Assembly: GCA_013397455.1 (NCBI GenBank)
Contig: VYZB01000222.1
Span: forward strand, 1,188,641 to 1,252,640
Origin: Crotophaga sulcirostris
Lineage: Eukaryota > Chordata > Aves > Cuculiformes > Crotophagidae
Reading direction: 5' to 3'
Length of the DNA stretch: 64,000 nucleotides
Made by a program: the position numbers and the translations under genes. Under the pieces are notes generated by a model. That model had not been told where the DNA came from. It ran no database searches and saw only the letters and a program-made list of their open reading frames with translations. Shown piece after piece: positions 52,705 through 63,828 of the stretch (position 1 is the first letter of the stretch; every line of letters starts with the position of its first letter).

Positions 52705-53609
52705 TTGACACCTTGAAGGTCATAAATCATAAAGCAAAGATTTTAATTCTGTCCTCACTATTAGACACCAGTTCAGGAAAGTTCTTCGGTACAAACTTCC
52801 ATCCATTCAGTCAGCATCAAAACAGGTTAAGCCTAAACACAGGTTCAAGGTCTTCTATGATTTCAAGGATATACCTGGGATTATGTATACACTAAAATGA
52901 ATTGTTGCAGCAAAGCCCACATAAAGAATGCAAAATACAATAGAAGAAATCGGGAGAAGAGTTGTCCCTTAGAAGTTTTTCCACTGCCATGGAGTGGAAG
53001 GTAATTAGATTGACTAACTGAAAATGATTGAGGAACTTCTGCTGCACACTGCCAGCATCATTCTTCTTTGCAAATACCAACAAAGAATACTTAATGAAGA
53101 AAGGTCAATAGAGGGTGGAACTATTTTCTGGGGTTTTCACCACGAGGAACATTCGCTATGAATTTCCAATGTATATTTTTCCTGTTAAGGAATAGTACTG
53201 ACCTTCCAAATTCAAATTTCTTGGTATTTTATGTTATGCCATGACTGAACTCTTTCTAGAATTCCTTCCAAAGAGAAACAAACATCATTTTGCAGAAGAG
53301 TTTTCAGCACTGAGTATTCCTGTGTCTTTTAGAGCAGGATATAAAAGAAGGGGAAAAAATAATAAAGAAAAAAAAAGAAGAATACTTTTTACTAGCACAA
53401 GTGGCAATTAATTAACAAATCAGATTTCCTTCCAACAGTATATGGATTACTGGTAGGTTCGCCTGGATCCTGATATATTTCTGATCAATAACTTAACTGT
53501 TTGGCTAGTTATTCAACAAAAATAGTAAAATTATTCTGGAACAAAATCTCTGGGTATGTGGACTTACATGCTGAAGTATCAAATGTCAAAGTTATGGGTA
53601 TCTCACAGC

Positions 53610-53665
53610 ATTTAATTCACTTATTTGTTTGCAAGGGTCTCTTAGACAATTTAATTCACTTATTT
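53610..53665. repeat. 17-bp direct repeat
   Basis: atttaattcacttattt occurs at 53610-53626 and again at 53649-53665, with 22 bases between. The flanking cacag on the outer sides suggests a small local duplication. Confidence 0.85.
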
Positions 53666-54843
53666 TTTTCACAGCTCACTCTATTCTCCAAGTTAACTTC
53701 CATATGAACAGCAATAACTGTCAAGAAAAACAACCTTAGACAATAATGCTAAAATATTTTCTGTATTCGTCCACAAATTATTTTTATTGATCTAGCATTG
53801 AGAATCCAAAATAAAGATGAGAACCTCACTGACCTCAGCATTCTCTAAATGACTATATCAACACTTACAATTACCAAGAGTAAGCAATGAAGGATTTACA
53901 AAAAAAAACCCCAACAAATTCCTCTGAGGGAACTGATCTTCAGCATGTATTTATATTTAGGCATTAATTTAAGTCTCATTCTTTCTAAAGAGACATAAGA
54001 TCACAGTTAAAAATCAAACTCATTGATTAAGTCCTCCTGCACTGCAAGTTTCATAAGAACACAGGCAAAAATTTTATGGCAAGGTGAAGAAGCCCAAGAT
54101 GATGATGGTTTAGCATTAATGGATTACAGAACAACTACAAAACAAAAAATAACAGAATATTCCTTTAAATAAAGACCCTTCTTTTAACCTTTAAATGCAT
54201 AAGAAATACATATTTTTTAATTCCTACTGAAGTTCTAACATCCGTACTTCTATCCAGTGCTAGCATTGCACTTAGCAATAAGTCTGAAGGAGACAATAAA
54301 TATCAGTGCCTACGTAAGTCTTTGGGGTTTTTATGCTATATTTGGACCAAAAAAAATCTACACTTTCTCTTCCACTAATCCAAAAATAATTCAACAGAAG
54401 GAAATAAAGCATCCCACAGAAAGAATTTCTCATTATTAATGTATAGGGAACTTGGATATCACAATTTTTAGAATGGAATAAATATCCATGGAAATAAGTA
54501 AGTTATATTATTGACTTATATGGCGGGAGTCAACATGGTTGACTTTAAGGGAACATTCACACAGCGAAATGTATGTGTGGTGTTAATGTGATTATGCCTT
54601 CTCAACACATCTTTCACCAGAAACTAAATGTGCAGGCACAGACTTCAACATGGACTAGTAACCACTGTCATGTGTACCCACATTATGTGTTTGGCTTGAA
54701 CAGCTTCATCTGAGATCCAGGTCTTCACTACTAGAGTCACCTATGAAGGACCAAATTAACAACAACCTGTTGTTCACTGTAGCAAGAACTCTATAACACG
54801 CTATAATAGCGTTCTTTTTTTTCAAACCAAATATTAAAAAAAT

Positions 54844-54870
54844 AAAAAGAAAAGAAAGAAAGAAAAAGGG
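54844..54870 (+). repeat. GAAA-type purine run
   Basis: 27 uninterrupted purines made mostly of gaaa units. Confidence 0.85.
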
Positions 54871-55929
54871 TGACAACAACAGAATTTTTGAATAGTCAAA
54901 TCAGGGGAAACAAAAAGAGCACTAATGAAAAGTTGAATGCTCAGCTGAGAAAAAAGTTAGATCACTGTTCCACCTGAATTTGCCTTTTGGTTTAAAACCC
55001 TGTGATCTGGAAAGCAGCATATTTGCATTTACTTTTTAATGCATTAATAGCAGCTTAATTTTGAAGCTTTCTTGTTAAATAACCTAGTTAAAAATTAATT
55101 GATGTTTGATTGATATGAAAACAGTTTTGATTTAGCTTTCTAGCTTTATTCCTACTACAATTGAATGATTTGCAAAGTAATATATTTTTTAATTATTATC
55201 ACAACAGTAGTGTAATTTTGTTGGCTTTTCTACTGAATAATTTGATTACTATAGAAATGAGCTTTGCTTCAGCTTGCTATTGATTTGTGTGTACATGCAT
55301 TAAAATTTTATGTTCATCATTATAAGCTAAAATACGAGATAATAATGCGTCCCATATCAAGGACAACACAATGTGGTATTGCTTTTGGAGGAATTCTGAA
55401 TGAGGATTTTAAGTTACTTTGCCAGAAGATAAATAATTTCAGATTCCCTTCCATCGCAGCATATAAAGTCATAGCATAAGTAACCACTCAAAATATGAAT
55501 TCTGTGAAAAATATATTTCACTTTCATATCCTAATAATAGTATTTACATCAGAATTTCAGAAAATCCTATATTGCATAAGGGAAAAAGGATTTATTTATT
55601 AAAACCACAAAAAAATTACTAATTATACTTTTGAAGGATATATATTTTTTTCTCATTGTATATGATTTCATTGACAATTTGGAACTTTGTTCTTCCCTTT
55701 TTAGTTGTTCATCTATTGTAGGAAACCCTTGAATTTGGTGATCAATTTAAAAAACATGCACGCAAACTATCATGCAAGAGTGTTATATTTTGCAAAATAA
55801 AGTACAAAAAGAAAGTTTGAAAAAAATAGAATTTCCCCCTAATCCTTTATTAGATTCCATATGCATATTAAATATAAGTGCATGTTTTAAAAACTTGATT
55901 TTTATTAGTGCTTTTGCACAACTCTCTCC

Positions 55930-57000
55930 TCATTTATAGCACTCAAGATGATCTGTTCCATGACCTTTCCTGGTACCAAGATCAGATTGACAGGCCTGGA
56001 GCTCCCGGGATCTTCCCTCCGACCCTTCTTGTAAACGGGTGTAACATTTGCCAGGCTCCAGTCAAGTGGTACCTCCACAGTCAGCTAGGACTGCTGGTAG
56101 ATAAGGGAAAGGGGTTTGGTGAGCACCTCCGCCAGCTCCCTTAATACCCTTGGGTGGATTCCACCTTGCCCCACAGACTTGTGTGTATCTAATTGGCTGA
56201 GCAGATCTCTAACCAAATCCTCTTGAATCGTTGGAGCTTCTCCCGCACTGTCTTCTGGCTCAGGAGGCTGAGTATCCAGAGAATATTTTACCTTACTATT
56301 AAAGACCGAGGCAAAGAAGGCATCGACTACCTCAGCCTTATCCTTATCCTAATCCTTCATCACATCTGTTCCCCTTGCGTCCAGTAAAGGAGGGAGATTC
56401 TCCTTGGTCTTCCTATTGTTGTTAATATATTCAAAGATACATTTTTAGTTATCTTTCACTGAGCTGGCTAGTTGAAGTTCTAGTTGGGCTTTAGCCCTTC
56501 TAATTTTCTCTCTACATAATCTCACCTCATCCTTGTAGTCCTCCTGGGATGCCTGCCCCTTCTTCCAAAGGTCATATACTTTCCTTTTCTTCCTGAGATC
56601 AATCACAAAGCTCTCTGCTAAGCCAAGCTGATTTTCTTCCTTGCCAACTCATTTTACAGCACATGAGGATGGCCTGATCTTGTGCCACCAGGATTTCCTT
56701 CTTGAGGAGCATCCAGCCCTCTTGGGCTCCTCTGTCACTTAGAACTGCCTCCCAATGAACTTTATCGAGCAGCCTTCTAAACAGTTCAAAGTTTGCCCTC
56801 TGGAAGGCCAAGGTGGCAGTTCTGCTGAGCTCCCTCCTCACTCCTCCTAGAATTGAGAATTCTATCATTTCGCGATAACTGTGCCCCAGGCGTCCTCCAA
56901 AAGTCACTTCTCCCACGAGGCCTTCTTTGTTCACAAACAGCAGATCCAGTGGGGCACCCTCTCTTGTCGTTTGACTCACCAGAGTATGTTTTTAACCTGA
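55930..57000 (-). mobile_element. CR1 LINE internal ORF2 fragment
   Basis: About 1.07 kb from the middle of CR1 ORF2, the protein that nicks target DNA (endonuclease) and copies the element (reverse transcriptase). Reading the minus strand from 56979, the frame to 56599 carries GAPLDLLFVNKEGLVG, then a glycine-rich GGRLGHS, then ATLAFQRANFELFRRLLDKV, matching the endonuclease C-terminal part and linker. Beyond frame breaks it continues with complements of VYDLWKK (near 56570), an AEVVDAFFA-like run (near 56325) with an in-frame TAG just before it, and KVMEQII (near 55960), the start of the reverse-transcriptase domain. It stops there. Neither the 5' untranslated part nor the catalytic FADD region or 3' tail is present, so this is a broken, inactive copy that has lost both ends. 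Confidence 0.95.
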
Positions 57001-57590
57001 TAAATCTTCTTGTAGCCCTAAATTTCATTTAAAGTTTGCACTGGTGTGAAATCTCATAGACATAAGGCATTTTATTTTCCTCATGAAGCCAAGTCTTCCA
57101 TTCAATTACTTTTTCCTAGGCTAGGGAAGCAGAGGTAAAAGTAAGGATTATCCATTATCCCTACCCGTTTTTATCACAAAGAGACCATACCTCCGTTCAC
57201 AATAGGTAGAGAGACAAAAATCCAATTTGCCCTAAGGAAACCTCACATATAAAAAGACTACTTCTAATGTTGTAGTTGTACGTGAAAATGATAAAAAAAA
57301 CCAAGAATCCTTGAAATTCATATAATAATTTGCAGCACACACTGTCGTCACAACTTAAAACTGACTTAAAATTGCCATGGAAATTATGGCTAATGGATTA
57401 TAATAGCCTTTGTCAGAATTTATCCAGAGTAGTTTTGGTTAAGCATTATGTAGCTTTATATAACACTATAGCACATTAATAATTTTACGATTAGCTATTT
57501 CATCAAACTGCTCAGAAATCTCTGTTTATATTTATGGACCCAAAGAAATATATCTCTTAAAAACTTTGATAACTTCTCTTTCAATACAGG
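57001..57590. other. Gene-free interval
   Basis: Unique AT-rich sequence between the CR1 fragment and the LTR. The last five bases (57586-57590, acagg) are the likely left target-site duplication of the LTR. Confidence 0.6.
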
Positions 57591-58137
57591 TGTGCTGGTT
57601 TTGCCTAGGACAGAGTTAATTCTCTTCACAGTAGCTTGTAAGGGGCTGTTTTTAATAAAAGGATGTCTTCTTATTGCTGAGCAGTGCTTACACAGAGTCA
57701 AGGCCTTTTCTGCTTCTCACAGCCCAGTGAGTAGGCTGGGGATGCACAAGACGTTGGGAGGCGACACAGTCAAGAGAGCTATTCCACACCATAGGAAGTC
57801 ATGCTCAGCATATAATGCTAGAGGAATGTTGGCTGGGGGGAGTGGGAGCTCTGGTACTGTCTAGGCATCAGTCAGTTGGTGGTGAGCAACTGTTTTAATT
57901 TGCATCACTTCTATTTCTTGGATTTTATTTCTCTCTCGTTATTTTCCTTTTTATTAGCAATAATAATAATCATCATCATCATCATCATCATCTTACATTT
58001 AAATTATTAAACAGACTTTCTCTCAACCCATGAACTTTCTACCTTTTACACTTCCGATTCTTTCCCTCCATCCCCTGGGTTGGAGTGAGCAAGCAGCTGT
58101 GTGGTGCTTAGTTGCTGGCTAGGGTTAAACTACGCCA
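57591..58137 (+). mobile_element. Solo LTR, avian ERVL-like
   Basis: A complete solo long terminal repeat from an old endogenous retrovirus, plus orientation. It begins tgtgctggttttgcctagga and ends gggttaaactacgcca, giving the TG...CA ends. Typical internal wording includes ctgagcagtgcttacacaga near 57677, a TATA-like catataat at 57809-57816, an ATTAAA polyadenylation signal at 58006-58011, then tctcaaccca and ggtgcttagttgctggct near the end. The 5-bp flanks acagg (57586-57590) and atagg (58138-58142) differ at one base and fit an ERVL-type target duplication. A CAT microsatellite sits between TATA and the poly-A signal. No internal viral genes remain, which means the copy arose by recombination between two LTRs. 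The family name rests on recall of avian LTR wording. Confidence 0.9.
57959..57992. repeat. (AAT)n(CAT)7 microsatellite in LTR
   Basis: Four aat units run into seven cat units inside the LTR. It is likely to vary in length among individuals. Confidence 0.95.
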
Positions 58138-61100
58138 ATAGGTATGGTCGACTATTATTTTGCCCATGAAGATCAGCCTTTACATTTAAAATGTATAGGT
58201 ATTCCATAGAGAAGCAAAGTGAACTAAATCCCCACGTGAAGCCTGGACTGAGCTCTCCCACAAAGAAATTCTAGAATTTTCTACTTCTCCACAGAACTCT
58301 AAGAAATAGAAAATTCTCAAAACAAGTATTGCAAATATACTGACTTTAGACTTCAGTGTGAGGACAGAGACAGGAAAAGGAATTGCTACATTGTCTTATA
58401 CAACCTTCTGTATTCTCTTTGAGTAAAACATAAACATGTAGAGTCATTAGAGTTATTAATGCTAAGCATTCTTTCAGTTATTAAAAAAGTATAAACAGAA
58501 AAGTAACTTCAGATAGCACTTTGGTGGAGTAGCCAGCAATATACAATCAAGCATGTACAGCTACCCAATTTTTTCTCTGTTGTTATGAAGAATTTCAAGA
58601 GTATTCAGCAGACGCTGTCATTATATGAGATTCTCTTGATTGCTGTAGCTTTGTAACAGAAAGCAGTATTTGCATTCAAGTAATAGAATACCACTCCTTG
58701 AAAGAAGAAAATGGTACTTATAAGCGGACATATTAACACCAAAGAAATATGGAATGCCTGCTGTGTAAACACATTTAAGAGCATTGCACTGTATAATATT
58801 CTAGTTTGAATATTCCTGATAGAAAAGGTGTATTTTTTTACCAAAACCTTTCCTTTGACTACAGAAATACTTGATTATATCACTATTTTGTTTATCTTAA
58901 ATACTATCATTCACTTATATAAAGTAGGAGACACTGATTGTCTTAAAATTATATCCGCCTAGAGCACTTGCCAGCATGCTATACATGTGAAGTCAACAAA
59001 GTTACAGATTTCATCGCTGGACATTTTTCTCATTACAATTCTTCATGTGGTGTGACAGGTGAAAATACAGTGACAAACTTTGAGAACAGTTTCTAGTTCT
59101 GATAAGGTACATGTTCATGCAGTTTCATTAATTCACAAAAAAAAGGATAGCTATTGGGGCAGGGAGAGGTGCAAGGGAGAGAAGGGAAAAGCAAACCAAA
59201 AAAGAAGGCACAAAATGCCCTACAGTCAGAACAATTCTGTAGGCCAATTTGTGAAATAAATCAGAAACTTGTCCAACTGCCATCCTTTTTAAACTTAATG
59301 CCATTTTGCACAATTTGCAGATATTGATTTAACCACAGATACATAATTTATGGTTTCAAAACCTGCAACTTTACTACCACTCATCTGCTACAGGTAACAC
59401 GCTCCAAGATTAAAACAAATAGCATATTACATTTAAAGTACGAGCATCTGCTGAAAGTACATTGCAGAACAACAGATGTTGCTATATCAAATAACCATCA
59501 ATCTTATGCTGATCTAGTAGCACTGACAAGGCATTCAAAATGCAGCTGGACAAGGAAAGACACACCCATCCCAAAGTTATACAATAAAGAACTCTGCGTG
59601 ACTTCTACTTTAGCTAAACAATCTTGAAATCTCTAGACAGACCACTAAACCCTACTTACAAAAACCCATTTAGATTCATCACAGCATTCTGTCTAGCAGT
59701 AAAGGATTTATGCTGCTTACTTGCCTTTATGTAGCTGCAGGATTTTACGTATCCCAGTATCCAGCAATCCAGATACTGGCAAAAAAATATCTCAGTTGCT
59801 GAAATGTGAATACAACATTATCAAGGATACAACAGCACTGCCATTCTGTCTAAAGTTATATTTTTACAGGTGGGATGCAATCAGTGAAAGAAAGACTTCT
59901 ATAAATGTTCTGATTGTTTTCAAGACTCTACACACGACTCTTGCTGGAAAACTATCCTATTTACAACTGCAAGACTACAGATTATTTCTGAGGGGAAGAA
60001 CAGGTATCAAATTTTCCAGGAAAATCCTAGACAGCTATTGGTGACAGACATTCTAGTACTGGATCTTGGCCGAAACTAATGCTGACTGCTTAACCATAAG
60101 GAATTCATTGTATTTTACTTCAATAACAAGGTAAATTAAGGAGACTCAGCTGTCTATTAAAAGTACAAGACTCTTACAGGAGTCATATCCATAAATGTTG
60201 ACTAACACAAAGGATGTAAAACAAAAACATTTCAGCATCTTTCTACTTAATTTTTATGATTGTGAATGACCTATGCAACTCTATACTTTTTTACTATTTG
60301 TATTTTTTTATTATTATTATTTTTAAATCACTCCACAAAGTGGCCATATTAATGTCTTACTTTGCAAACATATAGATGTACAAACCACATCTCGTATGGT
60401 AACAACATGAACTAAATAGTCTTCCCAGAAGAAAAGTAGGACATAACCTAATGAGACTGTAGTACAGAAAAATTATTTCTATTAGATTTTCAAAGTTTGC
60501 TAAAGATTTGCTAAAGATGGATACTTTTCCTTTGGAAATCAAATCTAATACTGATTCAGATATATTTCATACACAGGAAAATCTGTTGTCCACATACATG
60601 CATACACAATTACAGTCATATCATAGGCTTCAGATACCTGAAATCTGTTACCTTGATGCAGTCTGATTATAGAGAGAAACCTGATATTTTCTTACCTAAA
60701 ACAAAAAAGAAATTGTTTTAAGATTAATCCATAGCATGGTTCAAACAATACATTTTTAAATTAAAGTAGAATGAACTACATACAATCAACAGTTTAGGTA
60801 GACTGCTTAGTTGTAAAATGCTCTTTAATGGTCTTTAGCATTAATGCAATCCAAGAAATTTGACAACATCTTCTACCATAGCCTTGTCATTTCCTCTCCT
60901 TGGATGATTATAAACTGAATCCTTTCAGCCAATTAAGGACAAAAGCCAAATCTTGCAACAAAAAGATTCATATTTGTTTATATCTTGGTATGATTCAAGT
61001 TCTTATATTTCAAACTTTGTTCAGTGAATGTTTAACATCACTTGTGCAAATGGACACGTGTAAACAATATTTCTTGGAAAGTAGAAACTCAAAGGCAGTT

Positions 61101-61369
61101 TGTATACTCCGCACTCTATACAGATTTTTTTGCCTAATGATACTACCTAAATGCTTTGGTGTCATTTCGTATTCCACTTTCTTTTCCAACAGACAGCCAA
61201 CGAATGACAAATATATTACGAGATTTTGTCCGCAGTGTAAAGTGTCTTTAAGCTCAGTCACAGGGGGTATCTAATGTTGAGCAACTGCTCAGTCTGAAGG
61301 CTTTAAATACTTTCCTATCCAAAACCATATGACAGAGAAATTACTACCACCTTTTATTAAAACACACAT
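58138..61369. other. Gene-free AT-rich interval
   Basis: No gene or clear transposon. An 11-bp perfect tandem pair (tttgctaaaga) lies at 60496-60517. The bases at 58138-58142 are the right target duplication of the LTR. Confidence 0.65.
60496..60517. repeat. Two-copy 11-bp tandem repeat
   Basis: Two adjacent perfect copies of tttgctaaaga. Confidence 0.9.
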
Positions 61370-61800
61370 TGTCATGGTTTAAGACCATATAGACAATGTG
61401 GAGACAAAATGGACTTAGACAAAGAAACACTTTTTGAAAGATATATATGTAGTTTTATAAATTAGATGACCTCCATATCCCACAGGAGAGACAGCACACT
61501 CTGAGTGGAAAGGCAAGTGGGTCAGCATAGAGATTCTGGCTACAGTTTATGCAGCCCAGGGTAGGACCGCTGGGTCCCCTGATGCCTCCTTCAGTTTGTC
61601 CTCTCTTGAAACTTTTGGGTTCTCCCTTATGTACCCCAGGAGTCCCTCATATAACCCTGAAACCTCTCCCTCATGTGTCTTCAAGACCACCTTCGAGAGA
61701 GGTTATTTGGCATGTCTCATTAGGAGCCTCTTCTGACACTAATGACCGTCATTTTTTCTTAAGCACATCAGAGCAGATGCAGTATGGCCCCCCAATTGGA
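61370..61800 (-). mobile_element. Probable LTR of an ERV remnant
   Basis: The plus strand starts tgtcatggttta at 61370. This matches 9 of 12 bases of the complemented end of the solo LTR at 57.6-58.1 kb and gives a retroviral TG terminus, so the LTR would lie on the minus strand with its 3' end here. On the minus strand two TATA-like sites are visible (complements of 61627-61634 and about 61647-61653). A G6 run (complement of ccccccc near 61788) precedes the presumed inner edge, as a polypurine tract would. No canonical poly-A signal was found. The inner edge is approximate. GC content is clearly higher than in the flanks. Confidence 0.42.
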
Positions 61801-63220
61801 TAAAATTTTGGCAAGTGATGGAGTATTTACCCCAGTTTCAGAGCCAGTCAATGCAATGCAATGCAAGTCCCCTGACATCCACTCTTGTTATTTATATTCA
61901 AAATATTGCACCCCTCACCTCTATGAAACACATTGTAAGAAGTGTTTGAACATATAATCTTTATAACTTCTACTTTTGACATCATCATAAACTTAATACA
62001 CATTTACTAAACTCTGCACTTGTCCCTGGGACCAGATAGCAGCAATTAATAATGTATAACGTATATACATGTTCAGATTACAGGGTTTAACATCATCACA
62101 GCCTGAACTTTTAGCTATTACAAACTCCACCCTGCGGTGGAGGTCCTGCGGGTGACACTGGGTACTGTTTCTGACATGATCAGCACATGTTGGCAATTTG
62201 CTCACCTGACAAACTAACACAGGTTTTTGTTGCATTGGATGAGATGCCCAAATGAGTTTTCTATATTTCCATCTGTGTTCTTCTACATCATCCTATCTTT
62301 CCTTACACAGCATCATCCACAATCCAGCATAATTTTTTTTCCAGTGTGCACTGCAGCTGGAGCACATGCAACATCATCCCTCTGACTCTGCCATCCCCAC
62401 CACCACATCATGACTGCTCCTTTTTCCCTGTTGGCCAGTTTTACATCATTCTTAGATTGCACCCTCACAGCATGGTGTGTGCGTGTGTGATTAAGACACA
62501 TCAGCAGCCCTTACCATCCTGTTCCAATCCCTTACCCATAACCTCTTGTGGGGAACCATCTGCCCTCCTCCTAGTTTCCTTCTTTAGTAACTGTATGGGG
62601 CTCCTCACCTCTGCAGAGACAACAAGTCCCCAACACCCTGGGAGGAGGAAAATCAGAGGTTCCCAGAGCCCTCATGCCCAGCTGGAAAAAAAAAAATTGT
62701 TTCCCAGGTCTCACATCTCTTCCTTCAGGTTTCATACTTTTTACACCACAACCTGGGGTACAAGAGTACAACTCCACATTCAGGCCTTCCACTGGGGGAC
62801 TGTATCAACAGGCATTTCTCCAAGTCCATACAAAGCAATTAGAGATTCCATTTGGAAAAACATCAATCCAACAAAAAGAGGGAGAGTCCATTGCTCTCCT
62901 CATTGTTGGACCTGAACGATGTGAACACTGCCACTGGATTTCAAAATGAAGGATTCAGTTAGGCAGTACTGCTGGGTTTCAGACCAGTGTGGAGGCTGGA
63001 CAAGAACACACAATCCACTGGTCACCCTAGCGCGTCTGTGGTCCTGGCCCAGAATCACCAATGTACCCAGTAAGCAAAGGCTGAGGACAATTTCTACCAA
63101 TGCCAGCAACCGCGTAACTGCTTATTTCTTTCTCCCCACATACGCTGAAGTTTCTTCACACTCTGTTTATGCAGCCATGCACTGACCCCAAACTCCTTGG
63201 TGACATTCTCCACTCTAAAC
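61801..63220 (-). mobile_element. Possible ERV internal remnant
   Basis: GC-richer than the surroundings and continuous with the LTR-like segment. On the minus strand, 63109-62900 encodes about 69 codons starting with a hydrophobic stretch of some 18 residues (leader or membrane-like), followed by a basic turn and cysteines. Near 62235-62112 a second broken frame has an N-x-T site, two close cysteines and a Pro/Gly-rich end. These could come from an envelope surface region or from an integrase zinc-binding domain, and I cannot decide which. Stops and frame shifts are frequent, no intact gene remains, and a second LTR is not seen before 63.2 kb. The plus-strand 189-codon frame at 62346-62915 is likely an antisense chance frame. 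Unique intergenic DNA is the alternative. Confidence 0.33.
62125..62142. repeat. 7-bp hairpin, 4-base loop
   Basis: ctccacc (62125-62131) pairs with ggtggag (62136-62142). It lies inside the ERV-like block, and no function is implied. Confidence 0.7.
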
Positions 63221-63700
63221 TTCAATCATTTAAAAACAGTTTCCTGTTTTCTTGTTAAATTAGATAATTTAGACAGATCTGGGTTAGCTTCTGGTAATAG
63301 TGATGCTTGAAACAGCACAACAGAGAGTATGCTAACTCTCAGTGGGAAAAGTAAACTAGCTTTGTTGGCAGAAGAACCCAACCTTTCCTTTAACCTAATT
63401 CTGTATATCCATTAGGCGAGGTAACGGATTTTCTCAGTGAATGGCTTTGGGACAGGGGACAGAAAAACTAACTTTTCTTCTCTGCTGTTATTAAAACCTT
63501 CGGAACAGAACTTTCTTTAAAGTACTTCTTTTCCTGCTCCCTCTGTTGCCTTCATAATCTCTTAGTAACCACGAAAGGAACTAAGTATTAGCTCACAGGA
63601 TACATAGGAACTAGCCTAGGAACATTTCTTTTCCAAAGATATTTTTGTATTTTTTCCTTGATAATTGTGACTAAGAGGTCAAGGATCAGTGATAGTCTTT
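63221..63700. other. No gene seen
   Basis: Unique sequence between the ERV-like block and the polypurine tract. Nothing is recognised. Confidence 0.6.
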
Positions 63701-63828
63701 GGGAAAGAGAAAGGGAGAAAGAAAGAGCAAGAGTAAGAGAAAGAGCAAGAGAAAAAGAAAAAAAGAAAAAGAGAGGAAAGAGAGGAAAGAAAGAGAGGAA
63801 AGAGAGGAAAGAGAAAAAAAAGAGAAAA
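63701..63828 (+). repeat. 128-bp polypurine tract
   Basis: Purines on the plus strand with only three interruptions (c at 63728, t at 63734, c at 63746). The last 82 bases (63747-63828) are unbroken. The 9-base unit gagaggaaa occurs four times (63771, 63780, 63793, 63802), arranged as two pairs. It is a simple-sequence tract able to form triplex (H-) DNA. Confidence 0.95.

Larger units (their letters stand above)
52705..55929. other. Gene-free AT-rich interval
   Basis: I see no gene. A 17-bp direct repeat (53610-53626 and 53649-53665) and a GAAA-type purine run (54844-54870) lie here. A homeobox-site-rich AT segment at about 55020-55330 (many taatta and attgat steps) reads like possible conserved noncoding DNA. 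Confidence 0.6.

Noticed and set aside
56599..56979. Possible host gene on the minus strand
   Set aside because: The product is plainly a piece of CR1 ORF2, so it is listed as a mobile element.
62346..62915. 189-codon open frame, plus strand
   Set aside because: The longest in the window but in the GC-richer ERV-like block, where stops are rarer. It overlaps minus-strand frames and has no recognisable domain or proper start context (GTG).
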